A stretch of DNA of 14,016 nt from an uncultured Mycoplasmatota bacterium. GTDB lineage: Bacteria > Bacillota_I > Bacilli_A > RF39 > UBA660. Below are positions 1 through 6,551 of this stretch, one piece after another. The translations under genes and the position numbers were made by a program. Positions within the stretch are counted from its first letter, which is position 1. Each line of letters begins with the position of its first letter. Under the pieces are notes generated by a model. It did no database searches. It saw only the letters and a program-made list of their open reading frames with translations, and was not told the origin of the DNA. The stretch spans positions 1-14,016 of the forward strand of contig USGP01000028.1 in assembly GCA_900554315.1 (NCBI GenBank). The letters run 5' to 3'.

Positions 1-151
1 CATCACCAACTTCTAACGAATTGCGAACTTCCTCCTCTTCTTTTCTTCTTTTGTTTTGAGGACGTATCATAAAAAAATACAAAGCAACCAATAAAAGTCC
101 CCATACACACACCATAAAAGCTGGACTTTGAGAAATGTTATTAAGGTTCAC
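1..151 (-). CDS. yajC: Preprotein translocase subunit YajC (5' part, cut by window start)
   Basis: YajC is a small single-pass membrane protein that associates with the SecDF part of the Sec translocon. Reading the minus strand gives about 50 residues: a short polar N-terminus, a hydrophobic segment (about residues 11-28), then the family hallmark FFMIRPQNKRRKEE followed by a region ending NSLEVGD, where YajC normally continues into its cytoplasmic domain. The C-terminal half lies outside the window. Start choice: the ATG at 157 is only two bases from GGAGG (about 160-164), too close, whereas the in-frame GTG at 151 sits eight bases away, so GTG is preferred; the ATG would add two residues. 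It lies on the same strand as yqeK, downstream of a GC-enriched noncoding stretch that may be its leader. The identity rests on the IRPQ-basic motif directly after the membrane segment. Confidence 0.85.
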   Translation of the reverse strand, partial: MNLNNISQSPAFMVCVWGLLLVALYFFMIRPQNKRRKEEEEVRNSLEVGD

Positions 152-174
152 TACCATAACCTCCATTAATAAAT

Positions 175-347
175 TTTAAGTTTATACTATAAACTCTCCC
201 CATTCCTTAATAAGGTACAGGTTTTCCTGCTCAAGAGTCTTAACCAACCCAGTATCAACAGGCTATCCCCACAGTTTAGCGGTTTAGTAATACGTCTAAA
301 CATTTATTTTTACTTAAGTGGACCGAATCCCTGTAAAATTTTCTTAA
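175..347 (-). ncRNA. Candidate structured RNA or yajC 5' leader, unidentified
   Basis: No reading frame is supported here, yet bases 194-281 are about 48% GC by hand count, far above the flanking intergenic DNA; in AT-rich genomes this often marks a structured RNA. The stretch is full of short inverted repeats: 180-194 (GTTTATA/TATAAAC), 205-215 (CCTTA/TAAGG), 218-229 (CAGG, four-base loop, CCTG), the pair 193-197/234-238 enclosing the last two, 282-287/296-301 (GTTTAG/CTAAAC) and ACTTAAGT at 312-319. G richness points to the minus strand, the same strand as yajC. A weak -10 (TATGAT, 359-354) lies upstream; its -35 is poor. I could not match it to SRP RNA, tmRNA, RNase P, a T-box or any riboswitch core I know. 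The ends are approximate and strand and function are inferred. Confidence 0.4.
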
Positions 348-379
348 AAATAAATCATAGCGCTTTACATTAATATAAA

Positions 380-408
380 TAAAAAGGCTACTAGTTAGTA
401 GTCTTTTT
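380..408 (-). terminator. Terminator at the yqeK 3' end, possibly bidirectional
   Basis: A hairpin pairs 386-392 with 397-403 around a four-base loop and is flanked by an A run on one side and a T run on the other, so it can act in either direction. On the minus strand it overlaps the yqeK stop codon and ends in five U. The minus-strand stem has one A-C mismatch where the plus-strand RNA would have a G-U pair. Confidence 0.6.
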
Positions 409-951
409 TAATTTTTTTAATAATTCTTTTGTATCATTATGCATATCAATATTTTTATTTTTTAATTTTTTTTCTTGCTTTTCTAAGCAATAAAGTAATG
501 CTTTATCTATGTCTTTGTAGGCTAATTTTTTTACTGGTTCTAATTCTTTTGGAATTTCTTCTCGCCCAATTTTATCGGCAATGTATATAATTTTTGCTAA
601 TAAATTCATATTTTTATTTCCTATTGTATGATATTTTATTGCATTACAACAGTCATCATCTAAATGATATTTTTCTTTTGCTAAAACAGCTCCAATATCA
701 GCATGTTTAATCTTTTGATTTCTTTCGTCTTTTAAATTTTTATCTAGATGATATTTTGTAATCCAAATATTATTTTCTTCTTCAGGTAATTCTTTTGCAA
801 CATCATGTAATAATCCGGTGATATACGCTTTTTCTTCATCTATATGATATTGTTTTGCTAACTTTTTTGCTTCTTCAGCTACTAAAATACTATGTTTATA
901 TCGATAGGTTGATAAACTATTTTTTAGGTCGTTTTTTATTTTTTCTATCAT
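391..951 (-). CDS. yqeK: YqeK-type HD-domain symmetrical Ap4A hydrolase
   Basis: This is the YqeK family of HD-domain metallohydrolases, which split diadenosine tetraphosphate symmetrically to two ADP in the cytoplasm. From the chosen start the product has 186 residues, the family's usual size. Metal-binding HD-superfamily residues are visible: H20 in YRYKHSILVAEEA, the HD pair at 49-50 in GLLHDVAKE, H83 in IKHADIGA, H108 in KYHTIG and D126 in IIYIADKI. Start: a GTG at 960 is only one base from the AGGA motif, whereas ATG at 951 is ten bases from it, so 951 is preferred. A TATAAT box lies at 982-977. In Bacillus yqeK sits with nadD and rsfS; here neither adjoins, and it is divergent from the VUT-like gene. 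Its stop is overlapped by a terminator. Confidence 0.88.
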   Translation of the reverse strand: MIEKIKNDLKNSLSTYRYKHSILVAEEAKKLAKQYHIDEEKAYITGLLHDVAKELPEEENNIWITKYHLDKNLKDERNQKIKHADIGAVLAKEKYHLDDDCCNAIKYHTIGNKNMNLLAKIIYIADKIGREEIPKELEPVKKLAYKDIDKALLYCLEKQEKKLKNKNIDMHNDTKELLKKLKKTTN

Positions 952-1048
952 GATTTTCACATCCTTATATAAGTTTATTATAAGCTATTTTTTTTAATTT
1001 TGTATGGTTAATTTTTTAAAATAACTACTTCTCTAATTACAGTTTTTA

Positions 1049-1081
1049 TGATACAATACTTTTATGATAGGAAGGGTAGGA
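1049..1081 (+). promoter_or_regulatory. Extended -10 promoter and RBS of the VUT-like gene
   Basis: TACAAT at 1052-1057 is preceded by TG plus one base (1049-1051), an extended -10; no convincing -35 is seen. The AGGAAGGG/TAGGA purine tract just before the ATG at 1086 serves as ribosome binding site. Confidence 0.5.
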
Positions 1082-1085
1082 TAGT

Positions 1086-1736
1086 ATGGCAAAAGAAATT
1101 TTGAAAAAAGTTAAATCTGGTGGTAGAAAAATTCCACGTAAATATGAATCTAAAGAAATGGATGAAGAACAAGTTTTAGAGGTTGAGAAAGAAGGTTGGT
1201 GGGTATATATCTTATTATTGTCAACTGTTGTTATTCTTGCACAAGCTTTAAAAGATTATACTTTCTCATTTGATAATGTAACATTAACTTATTCTATTTT
1301 TATTTTACCAATTATTTATTTTGTAACTAATTTTATTACAAAAAAATATGGATATGGAAAATCTGTTATTGGTATTTCAGTTTCTGGTGTGGCATTAGTT
1401 TTGTTCAGTTTCATTATGAGTTTTGTCATAGGACAAGATTTTAGCTTTTATGATATTTGTGGTGGCTTTTGTGCTTATGTAGTTAGCCAATTAGTTAACC
1501 TTACGATTTATCAATTTATATTAGTAAATACTAGTGGTTCATTTATTTTATTATTCTTAACTTATTTATTTGCATTTGTTGTTTTCTATTTATTCTATAC
1601 ATTAATTTATATGAATTTATTAGTATTAGATAATTATTGGGTATCATATTTTGCTACATTAATTCTTCAAGGCGTTTTATGTTTCTTATTGGTTTTCTTT
1701 GATATTAATATAAAACGTGGTATTGAAGTAGAGTAA
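1086..1736 (+). CDS. VUT/YhhQ-like integral membrane protein (putative queuosine-precursor transporter family)
   Basis: The product has 216 residues: a charged, basic-then-acidic cytoplasmic tail (1-37) followed by about six hydrophobic segments (roughly 39-55, 67-84, 94-115, 120-147, 153-178, 186-206). The segment ILPIIYFVTNFITKKYGYGKS (72-92) resembles the YhhQ/VUT pattern in which a helix ends in a D-x-x-x-E-x-YG motif, and FCAYVVSQLVNLTIYQF resembles the family's later 'S-Q-hydrophobic' helix. VUT proteins are thought to import queuosine precursors, and yajC often lies near tgt/queA, but no queuosine gene is visible here. The acidic residues typical of the first motif are replaced (TNFITKKYG), so the substrate may differ. 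It has its own promoter and terminator. If the family call is wrong it remains a six-helix membrane protein. Confidence 0.5.
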   Translation: MAKEILKKVKSGGRKIPRKYESKEMDEEQVLEVEKEGWWVYILLLSTVVILAQALKDYTFSFDNVTLTYSIFILPIIYFVTNFITKKYGYGKSVIGISVSGVALVLFSFIMSFVIGQDFSFYDICGGFCAYVVSQLVNLTIYQFILVNTSGSFILLFLTYLFAFVVFYLFYTLIYMNLLVLDNYWVSYFATLILQGVLCFLLVFFDINIKRGIEVE

Positions 1737-1738
1737 TT

Positions 1739-1767
1739 AAAAAGAACTTTTTGAAGTTCTTTTTTTT
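1739..1767 (+). terminator. Terminator of the VUT-like gene
   Basis: A perfect 8-bp stem (AAGAACTT at 1742-1749, AAGTTCTT at 1754-1761) with a TTTG loop is followed by a T run, directly after the stop codon. Confidence 0.9.
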
Positions 1768-1773
1768 GTATAT

Positions 1774-1796
1774 AAAAAAGCGATTTTCATCGCTTT
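1774..1796 (-). terminator. Terminator of the CPBP gene
   Basis: An 8-bp stem (AAAGCGAT at 1777-1784, ATCGCTTT at 1789-1796) is followed on the minus strand by a U run (complement of 1774-1779). It overlaps the stop codon of the minus-strand gene and abuts the plus-strand terminator, insulating the convergent pair. Confidence 0.88.
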
Positions 1797-2490
1797 ATAC
1801 TAATATGGATAATAAAATTAATGCTGTATTATGAAACATATGCATAGATATAGAAGTGAATATTGTATTTGTTTTTTGGTACATATATGCAAATGCTGCT
1901 CCAAGAGCTCCATAAGGAATGATATATAATAATTCAATTGGAGAAGTCATAGATGTGATTACATGTAATGATCCAAATACTAGTGCTGATAAAATTATAA
2001 ATGCATATTTATTTGGAAATGCTTTTTTAAATCCTTTTCTAAATACGATTTCTTCTGTACAAGGAGCAATGAATCCAGCATTAATTAACATTAACCATGG
2101 TAGAGAAGTTATCATACCTTGTACGGCTTGTTCATTTGCTGCTTGACCTAGTTGTAAGAATACATTAATAAAAATATTAGATATCATCATAATTCCTAGA
2201 CCAATTAGCCAATATTTAATTCCTATATCAATATTTTCTAAAAAGTTGTCTTTAAAAATTTTCCATTCTTTTTTTATATCTTTTCTAAAAATTAAGAGTA
2301 ATATTAATAGTAATACAATATTTGAAAATGCCGATAGCATTACATTTTGTGCACCAGTTATTGATGCTATATCCATATTAAATAGTAATATAGGAATTAA
2401 TTGTATGTAGGAACTAAAGTAGAATAATATAAATATTCCTATTCCAATTAAAAGCCCTTTAGGACTAACAAATTTTTCTTTTTCTTTCAT
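1795..2490 (-). CDS. CPBP family intramembrane metalloprotease (CAAX protease/Abi-like)
   Basis: This 231-residue multi-pass membrane protein carries the CPBP (Pfam Abi/Rce1-like) glutamate-protease motifs in order: EEIVFR with E146, E147 and R151; FGSLH (F172, H176); and SMHMFHN with H217, H220 and N221. Hydrophobic segments span about 12-38, 48-68, 90-113, 128-145, 162-178, 187-203 and 212-230. Bacterial members are linked to bacteriocin immunity, processing of small hydrophobic peptides or regulation; no bacteriocin gene is visible nearby, so the substrate is unknown. The start at 2490 follows AGGTGAT at a normal distance. A TGc-TATTCT extended -10 lies at 2515-2507 on the minus strand, implying a very short leader. 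It is convergent with the VUT-like gene and divergent from rimP. Confidence 0.88.
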   Translation of the reverse strand: MKEKEKFVSPKGLLIGIGIFILFYFSSYIQLIPILLFNMDIASITGAQNVMLSAFSNIVLLLILLLIFRKDIKKEWKIFKDNFLENIDIGIKYWLIGLGIMMISNIFINVFLQLGQAANEQAVQGMITSLPWLMLINAGFIAPCTEEIVFRKGFKKAFPNKYAFIILSALVFGSLHVITSMTSPIELLYIIPYGALGAAFAYMYQKTNTIFTSISMHMFHNTALILLSILV

Positions 2491-2544
2491 ACTATCACCT
2501 TATTAAAGAATAGCATAAAAAATGTTAAAATTAAAGATATTTGT

Positions 2545-2572
2545 TTGTATTTTATGAAAAGTATGCTATACT
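2545..2572 (+). promoter_or_regulatory. Promoter of the rimP-nusA-infB operon
   Basis: TTGTAT (2545-2550), a 16-base spacer and TATACT (2567-2572) preceded by TGC form an extended -10 promoter. The predicted start near 2579 places the leader hairpin almost at the 5' end of the mRNA. Confidence 0.65.
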
Positions 2573-2583
2573 ATGTACAGAAA

Positions 2584-2610
2584 GGAGTGGGAAAGAAAAA
2601 GTCCCACTCT
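2584..2610 (+). promoter_or_regulatory. rimP leader hairpin
   Basis: GAGTGGGA (2585-2592) pairs with TCCCACTC (2602-2609) around an A-rich loop, 16 bases before the AGGAGGTGA ribosome binding site of rimP. A comparable GTGGGA/TCCCAC hairpin precedes rimP (ylxS) in many Firmicutes and has been catalogued as a rimP leader motif; this parallel is from memory. The following tract (TATTATTT) is a poor U run, so it could be a weak attenuator or a 5' stabilising hairpin. Confidence 0.6.
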
Positions 2611-2632
2611 TATTATTTCTAGGAGGTGAAGT

Positions 2633-2884
2633 ATGAAAGAGCAAATTACAAATTTAGTAGAGGATAAGATTCGTGATTTGAATGTATTCGTAGATGATGT
2701 GTTTGTATCTACAGAGGAAGGAAAACAAGTACTTAATATTGTTTTGGATAGTGAAGATGTTATTGACTTAAAATTAATTACGGAAGCTTCTAGAATAATT
2801 AACAAACTTATTGATCAAAACAATGTATTAACTGATGATATTTATGAAGTAGATATTTATTCTAAGGAGAAGGGAGAGAATTAA
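2633..2884 (+). CDS. rimP: RimP-like ribosome maturation factor, N-terminal domain only
   Basis: RimP helps assemble the 30S subunit and is usually about 150 residues, an alpha/beta N-terminal domain plus an SH3-like C-terminal domain. This product has 83 residues. The visible part fits the N-domain: VFVDDVFVS, a strand QVLNIVLD, then DLKLITEASRIINKLID matching the family's 'IDL..C..vSr.i...LD', and DDIYEVDIYS where RimP has 'Y.LEVSSPG'. The SSPG-LDRPL motif and the whole second domain are absent. The stop at 2882 is one base before the nusA start, so there is no room for a frameshifted C-terminus. Position (first gene before nusA) supports the identity. It starts after a strong AGGAGGTGA. 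Function of the single domain is uncertain. Confidence 0.75.
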   Translation: MKEQITNLVEDKIRDLNVFVDDVFVSTEEGKQVLNIVLDSEDVIDLKLITEASRIINKLIDQNNVLTDDIYEVDIYSKEKGEN

Positions 2885-2885
2885 A

Positions 2886-4049
2886 ATGAATGGTAAAGAG
2901 TTTTTAAAAGCTTTAGATAATATCGTAAAGGAAAAAAATATTGATCCAGAAGTGGTTTATGATGCTATGGAATTAGCATTAACTTCTGCATATAAGAAGA
3001 ATTTTAATTCAAAAACAAATGTTAAAGTACTATTTGATCGTACAACAGGTGAAATTAAAGTATATTCTTATTTGACAGTAGTACCAGATGATAAAATGAC
3101 AAAAGAAGAGTATGAGGATTATTTATTTGAACATTATTCTGACGATGATGATGAAGATGATGAAAATGTAGAAGAACAAGAAGAATATAGTTACTTTAAT
3201 CCTGAGACTGAAATTAAATTAAGTGAAGCTAAAAAAATCGATAAGACTTTAGAAGTAGGGGATACTATTGATAAAGAGGTAACACCAAAAGATTTTGGTC
3301 GTGTTGCAACATCAACTGCTAAACAAGTAGTGGTACAAAAGATTCGTGAAGCTGAGAGAAATAGTATTATGGAAGAATTTGGTGATAAGCAAGATGAACT
3401 TTTAGTTGGTACTGTTGCTTTAGAGGATACCGATAACTATTTTATTGATTTAGGACGTACTAATGGAATTTTACCTAAAAAAGATATTATTCCTGGTGAG
3501 AAAATTGAGATGGGTTCTCAAATTAAAGTTTACGTTACTAAGGTTGATAACAATGGTAAAAATTTACTTATTTTATTGAGTAGAAAACATTATGGTTTTG
3601 TTAAAAGATTATTTGAACTTGAAATTCCTGAACTTTCAGATGGTACTATTATGATTTATAGTGTAGCAAGAGATCCAGGTAATAGAAGTAAGGTTGCTGT
3701 TTATTCAGAGTATTCTAATATTGATCCAATTGGAGCTTGTATTGGAGAAAAGGGTAGTAGAATTGCTCGTATTATTGAAGAATTACATGGAGAAAAATTG
3801 GATGTTGTAAAATATGATAAAGATCCAGCAGTATTTATTGAAAATGCTTTAAGTCCTGCTAAAGATTTGACTGTATGTATTACAGATCCTAAGAAGCAAG
3901 AAGCTATGGTTATTGCTGATGGTGATAATTTCTCATTAGCTATTGGTAAGAAAGGACAAAATGCTCGCCTTGCTAGTAAGTTAACTCATTATAAGATTGA
4001 TATCAAAACAACAGAACAAGCAAGAGAGGCTGGAATTAACTTTAGATAA
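2886..4049 (+). CDS. nusA: Transcription termination/antitermination factor NusA
   Basis: NusA binds elongating RNA polymerase and nascent RNA, modulating pausing, intrinsic termination and antitermination. The 387-residue product shows the order found in Gram-positive NusA: N-terminal RNAP-binding domain (about 1-135), S1 domain (about 170-235; ELLVGTV, FIDLGRTNGILP, LLILLSR), KH1 (about 240-305; DPIGACIGEKGSRIARIIEEL) and KH2 (about 310-378; DNFSLAIGKKGQNARLASKL). No C-terminal acidic repeats are present, as in Bacillus. Odd feature: residues about 66-104 of the N-domain contain a long insertion with a run of Asp/Glu (DDDDEDDENVEEQEE). The gene follows rimP by one base with an upstream GGAGAAGGGAGAG purine tract, and precedes ylxR by 21 bases. 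Confidence 0.97.
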   Translation: MNGKEFLKALDNIVKEKNIDPEVVYDAMELALTSAYKKNFNSKTNVKVLFDRTTGEIKVYSYLTVVPDDKMTKEEYEDYLFEHYSDDDDEDDENVEEQEEYSYFNPETEIKLSEAKKIDKTLEVGDTIDKEVTPKDFGRVATSTAKQVVVQKIREAERNSIMEEFGDKQDELLVGTVALEDTDNYFIDLGRTNGILPKKDIIPGEKIEMGSQIKVYVTKVDNNGKNLLILLSRKHYGFVKRLFELEIPELSDGTIMIYSVARDPGNRSKVAVYSEYSNIDPIGACIGEKGSRIARIIEELHGEKLDVVKYDKDPAVFIENALSPAKDLTVCITDPKKQEAMVIADGDNFSLAIGKKGQNARLASKLTHYKIDIKTTEQAREAGINFR

Positions 4050-4070
4050 TCGTTGTAAAGGAGGGATAGT

Positions 4071-4334
4071 ATGAAAGTAAAGAAGATACCAATGAGGACT
4101 TGTGTTGTTACAAGAGAAAAATTACCTAAACAGGAATTACTTCGTGTTGTTCGTACTCCAGAAGGCAACGTAGTTGTTGATGAAAGTGGAAAGATGAATG
4201 GTAGAGGTGCATATATTAAAAAAGATGTAGTTGTTTTAGAGCAAGCAAAGAAGAAGAAAGTTCTAGAACGTCAATTAGAATGTACAATAGAAGAGAGTGT
4301 ATATGATGATATAAGAGAAAAAATTGAAAAATAG
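4071..4334 (+). CDS. ylxR: YlxR (RnpM) family RNA-binding protein
   Basis: YlxR is a small basic cytoplasmic protein encoded between nusA and infB in most Firmicutes; in B. subtilis it has been described as RnpM, which binds RNase P RNA and modulates its activity. The 87-residue product has the family signature: IPMRTCVVTREKLPKQELLRVVR near the N-terminus, a conserved D in VVVDESGK and the NGRGAYI motif, followed by a helix rich in Lys. Strong ribosome binding site (AGGAGGG) before the ATG at 4071. The infB start follows after 15 bases, so the L7Ae-like gene ylxQ, which often separates them, is missing. Confidence 0.93.
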   Translation: MKVKKIPMRTCVVTREKLPKQELLRVVRTPEGNVVVDESGKMNGRGAYIKKDVVVLEQAKKKKVLERQLECTIEESVYDDIREKIEK

Positions 4335-4349
4335 TGGAGGTGGAGTAAA

Positions 4350-6530
4350 ATGATGAATATCGAAGATTATGCATTAGATGTTGGTAAGACAGTAGAAGAA
4401 ATAAAGGCTTTATGTGATAAGATTGGAATCGAATATAAAGATGAAACTACACCTTTAGATGAAACTGACATTATTTTACTTGATAATGAATTACAAGATC
4501 AGGAAGATTATGTTGAAGGAGATATTGAAGATTTAGAATCTAAATATGAAGAAGAGGTTATGGATAAAGCTGAAGAATTAGCCATGGATACAAAGTTTGA
4601 CTTGGACAATTCTACTTCTTTTGAAAAAGTAAAACCTAAATCTCAGAAGAAAAATGATAGTAAAAAAGCAGATTTCTTTAAGGAAAGAAAGAAAATTTAT
4701 AAACATCGTGAGAAGTTAAAGAAAAATGAAGCTACACAAGATGATAATGTTGTTTTATATAAAGATGGCATGACAGTTTCTGAACTTGCTGAAGTTTTAG
4801 GAGTTCCTGCAGTTGAATTAGTTAAAAAGTTGATGGGACTTGGAGTTATGGCTAATGTTAATCAATCTATTGATTTTGAAACTGCTGAAATTATTGTAGC
4901 TGATTATAATAAGACATTGAAGAAAGAAGAGACTGCTGATATTTCTAATTTTGAAAATTTTGAAATAGAAGACAAAGATGAAGATTTAGTAGAACGTCCA
5001 CCAGTTGTTACTATTATGGGACATGTTGATCATGGTAAAACTACTTTGCTAGATTTTATTCGTAAAAGTAATGTAGCAAGTGGAGAAGCTGGTGGAATTA
5101 CACAAGCTATTGGTGCTTATTCTGTTAACTATAATGGTAAAAAAATTACTTTTATTGATACACCAGGGCATGCTGCCTTTACTGAGATGAGAGCTCGTGG
5201 TGCATCTATTACTGATATTGTTATTATTATTGTTGCTGCAGATGATGGTGTAATGCCTCAAACTGTAGAAGCAATTGATCATGCGAAAGCAGCTGGCGTT
5301 CCAATTATTGTTGCTATTAATAAAATTGATAAGCCAGATGCTAATGTTGATCGTGTGATGACAGGATTAGTAGAGCATGGTTTAACTCCAGAAGAATGGG
5401 GTGGAGATGTTATTGTTAATAAGATTTCTGCTGCTACTGGTGAAGGGATTAACGAAGACAAAACCACCATTGTGGGCGGCAACTCCAATACAGAAAAAAT
5501 CCAAAGCCGTGTGGCTGGGATTCGGGAAGAAATGCAAGAATATAAAGCCAATCCATCTCGTTATGCTAGTGGGGTTGTTATTGAATCTAAAAAGAATAGT
5601 AAGGTTGGTTCCGTTGCAACATTACTTATTCAAAATGGTACTTTACGTTTGGGTGATCCAATTGTTGTTGGAACTATTTATGGTAAAGTTCGTACATTGA
5701 AAAATGATTTGGGACAAAACATTGTAGAAGCAGCACCTTCTACTCCGGTGGAAGTTACTGGACTTAGTGATGTTCCAAATGCTGGTGATATGTTTATGGC
5801 TTTTGAGTCAGAAAAACAAGCAAAACATATTGCTGATGAGAGAGCTTTGCGTGCGAAAGAGAAAGATACTAATTTAAGTGGTATGTCATTAGAAGATTTG
5901 TTTGGACGTATTCAAGAAGGTGTTAAAGAAATCAATGTTGTATTGAAAGCAGATGTTAATGGTAGCTTGGAAGCTGTTAAAGGAGCTTTAGAAAAAATTG
6001 ATGTTGAAGGTGTAAAAATTAATGTTATTCGTGGAGCTGTTGGTGGTATTACAGAAAGCGATATCGTATTAGCTAGAGCTAGTGATGCTATTATTATTGG
6101 ATTTAATGTTCGAGCTAATAGTCAGGCCCAGGATGATGCAAAAGAATATGGCGTTGAAATAAGAACCTATGATATTATTTATAAAGTGGTGGAGGATATG
6201 GAAGATGCCATGAAAGGTATGCTTGATCCTGAATATGAAGAACAAATCACAGGAAAACTTGAAGTTCGCCAAATCTTTAAGTTCTCTAAAGTTGGTCTTA
6301 TCGCTGGATGTCATGTTGTTAGTGGAGTTGTTAGAAATAATGAAAAAGCTCGTATTATTCGTGATGATGTAGTTGTTTATAATGGTTCTGTTAATACCTT
6401 GCAACATGAAAAAGATCAAGTTAAAGAAGTTACAAAAGGAATGGATTGTGGTATTACATTGACTAATTGTCAAGATTATAAAGAAGGAGATATCATCGAA
6501 ATTTACGATTTGGTAGAAATTAAGAGATAG
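4350..6530 (+). CDS. infB: Translation initiation factor IF-2, with a GroEL-like segment replacing part of the G domain
   Basis: IF2 is the GTPase that places initiator tRNA on the 30S subunit and drives subunit joining. The 726-residue product has a short charged N-terminus, an IF2N-like domain (about 135-190; MTVSELAEVLGVPAVELVKKLM), a G domain with G1 GHVDHGKT (224-231), G3 DTPGH (270-274), G4 NKID (324-327) and G5 SAATGEG (360-366), then domains II-IV ending in the C2 fMet-tRNA-binding domain. Residues 368-395 are anomalous: in place of the usual helix (like LLEMILLVSEV in Bacillus) they read DKTTIVGG...IQSRVAGIREE, a GroEL pattern, in GC-richer codons; IF2 sequence resumes at EYKANP (397-402). 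About 29 residues stand where about 14 are expected. Start: ATG at 4350 or the adjacent ATG at 4353. Confidence 0.95.
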   Translation: MMNIEDYALDVGKTVEEIKALCDKIGIEYKDETTPLDETDIILLDNELQDQEDYVEGDIEDLESKYEEEVMDKAEELAMDTKFDLDNSTSFEKVKPKSQKKNDSKKADFFKERKKIYKHREKLKKNEATQDDNVVLYKDGMTVSELAEVLGVPAVELVKKLMGLGVMANVNQSIDFETAEIIVADYNKTLKKEETADISNFENFEIEDKDEDLVERPPVVTIMGHVDHGKTTLLDFIRKSNVASGEAGGITQAIGAYSVNYNGKKITFIDTPGHAAFTEMRARGASITDIVIIIVAADDGVMPQTVEAIDHAKAAGVPIIVAINKIDKPDANVDRVMTGLVEHGLTPEEWGGDVIVNKISAATGEGINEDKTTIVGGNSNTEKIQSRVAGIREEMQEYKANPSRYASGVVIESKKNSKVGSVATLLIQNGTLRLGDPIVVGTIYGKVRTLKNDLGQNIVEAAPSTPVEVTGLSDVPNAGDMFMAFESEKQAKHIADERALRAKEKDTNLSGMSLEDLFGRIQEGVKEINVVLKADVNGSLEAVKGALEKIDVEGVKINVIRGAVGGITESDIVLARASDAIIIGFNVRANSQAQDDAKEYGVEIRTYDIIYKVVEDMEDAMKGMLDPEYEEQITGKLEVRQIFKFSKVGLIAGCHVVSGVVRNNEKARIIRDDVVVYNGSVNTLQHEKDQVKEVTKGMDCGITLTNCQDYKEGDIIEIYDLVEIKR
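5451..5534 (+). other. GroEL-like in-frame segment inside infB (possible recombination or assembly chimera)
   Basis: These 28 codons encode IF2 residues 368-395. The pattern T-T-I-V-x-G, a six-residue gap, I-x-x-R-V-x-x-I-R matches the GroEL stretch that reads roughly TTIVEGAG...I..RV.QIR in most bacteria (about residues 325-350 in E. coli numbering, from memory). Hand-counted GC is 40 of 84 bases (48%). Codons ACC, GGC, TCC, ATC, AGC, GTG and CGG are frequent here and scarce around it. Both edges are in frame and lack stops. Exact boundaries are blurred by codons both genes could share (ATTAACGAA on the left, GAAATG on the right). Confidence 0.75.
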
Positions 6531-6551
6531 TTCCCAGTAGGAGGAAATGAT

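Noticed and set aside
175..347. Known RNA identities (SRP RNA, tmRNA, RNase P RNA, T-box, common riboswitches) for the noncoding block
   Set aside because: None of their conserved cores that I can recall is present; 6S RNA could not be excluded but no closing stem was found.
5049..5551. Antisense reading frames inside infB
   Set aside because: They mirror conserved IF2 codons, have low-complexity translations and no ribosome binding sites.
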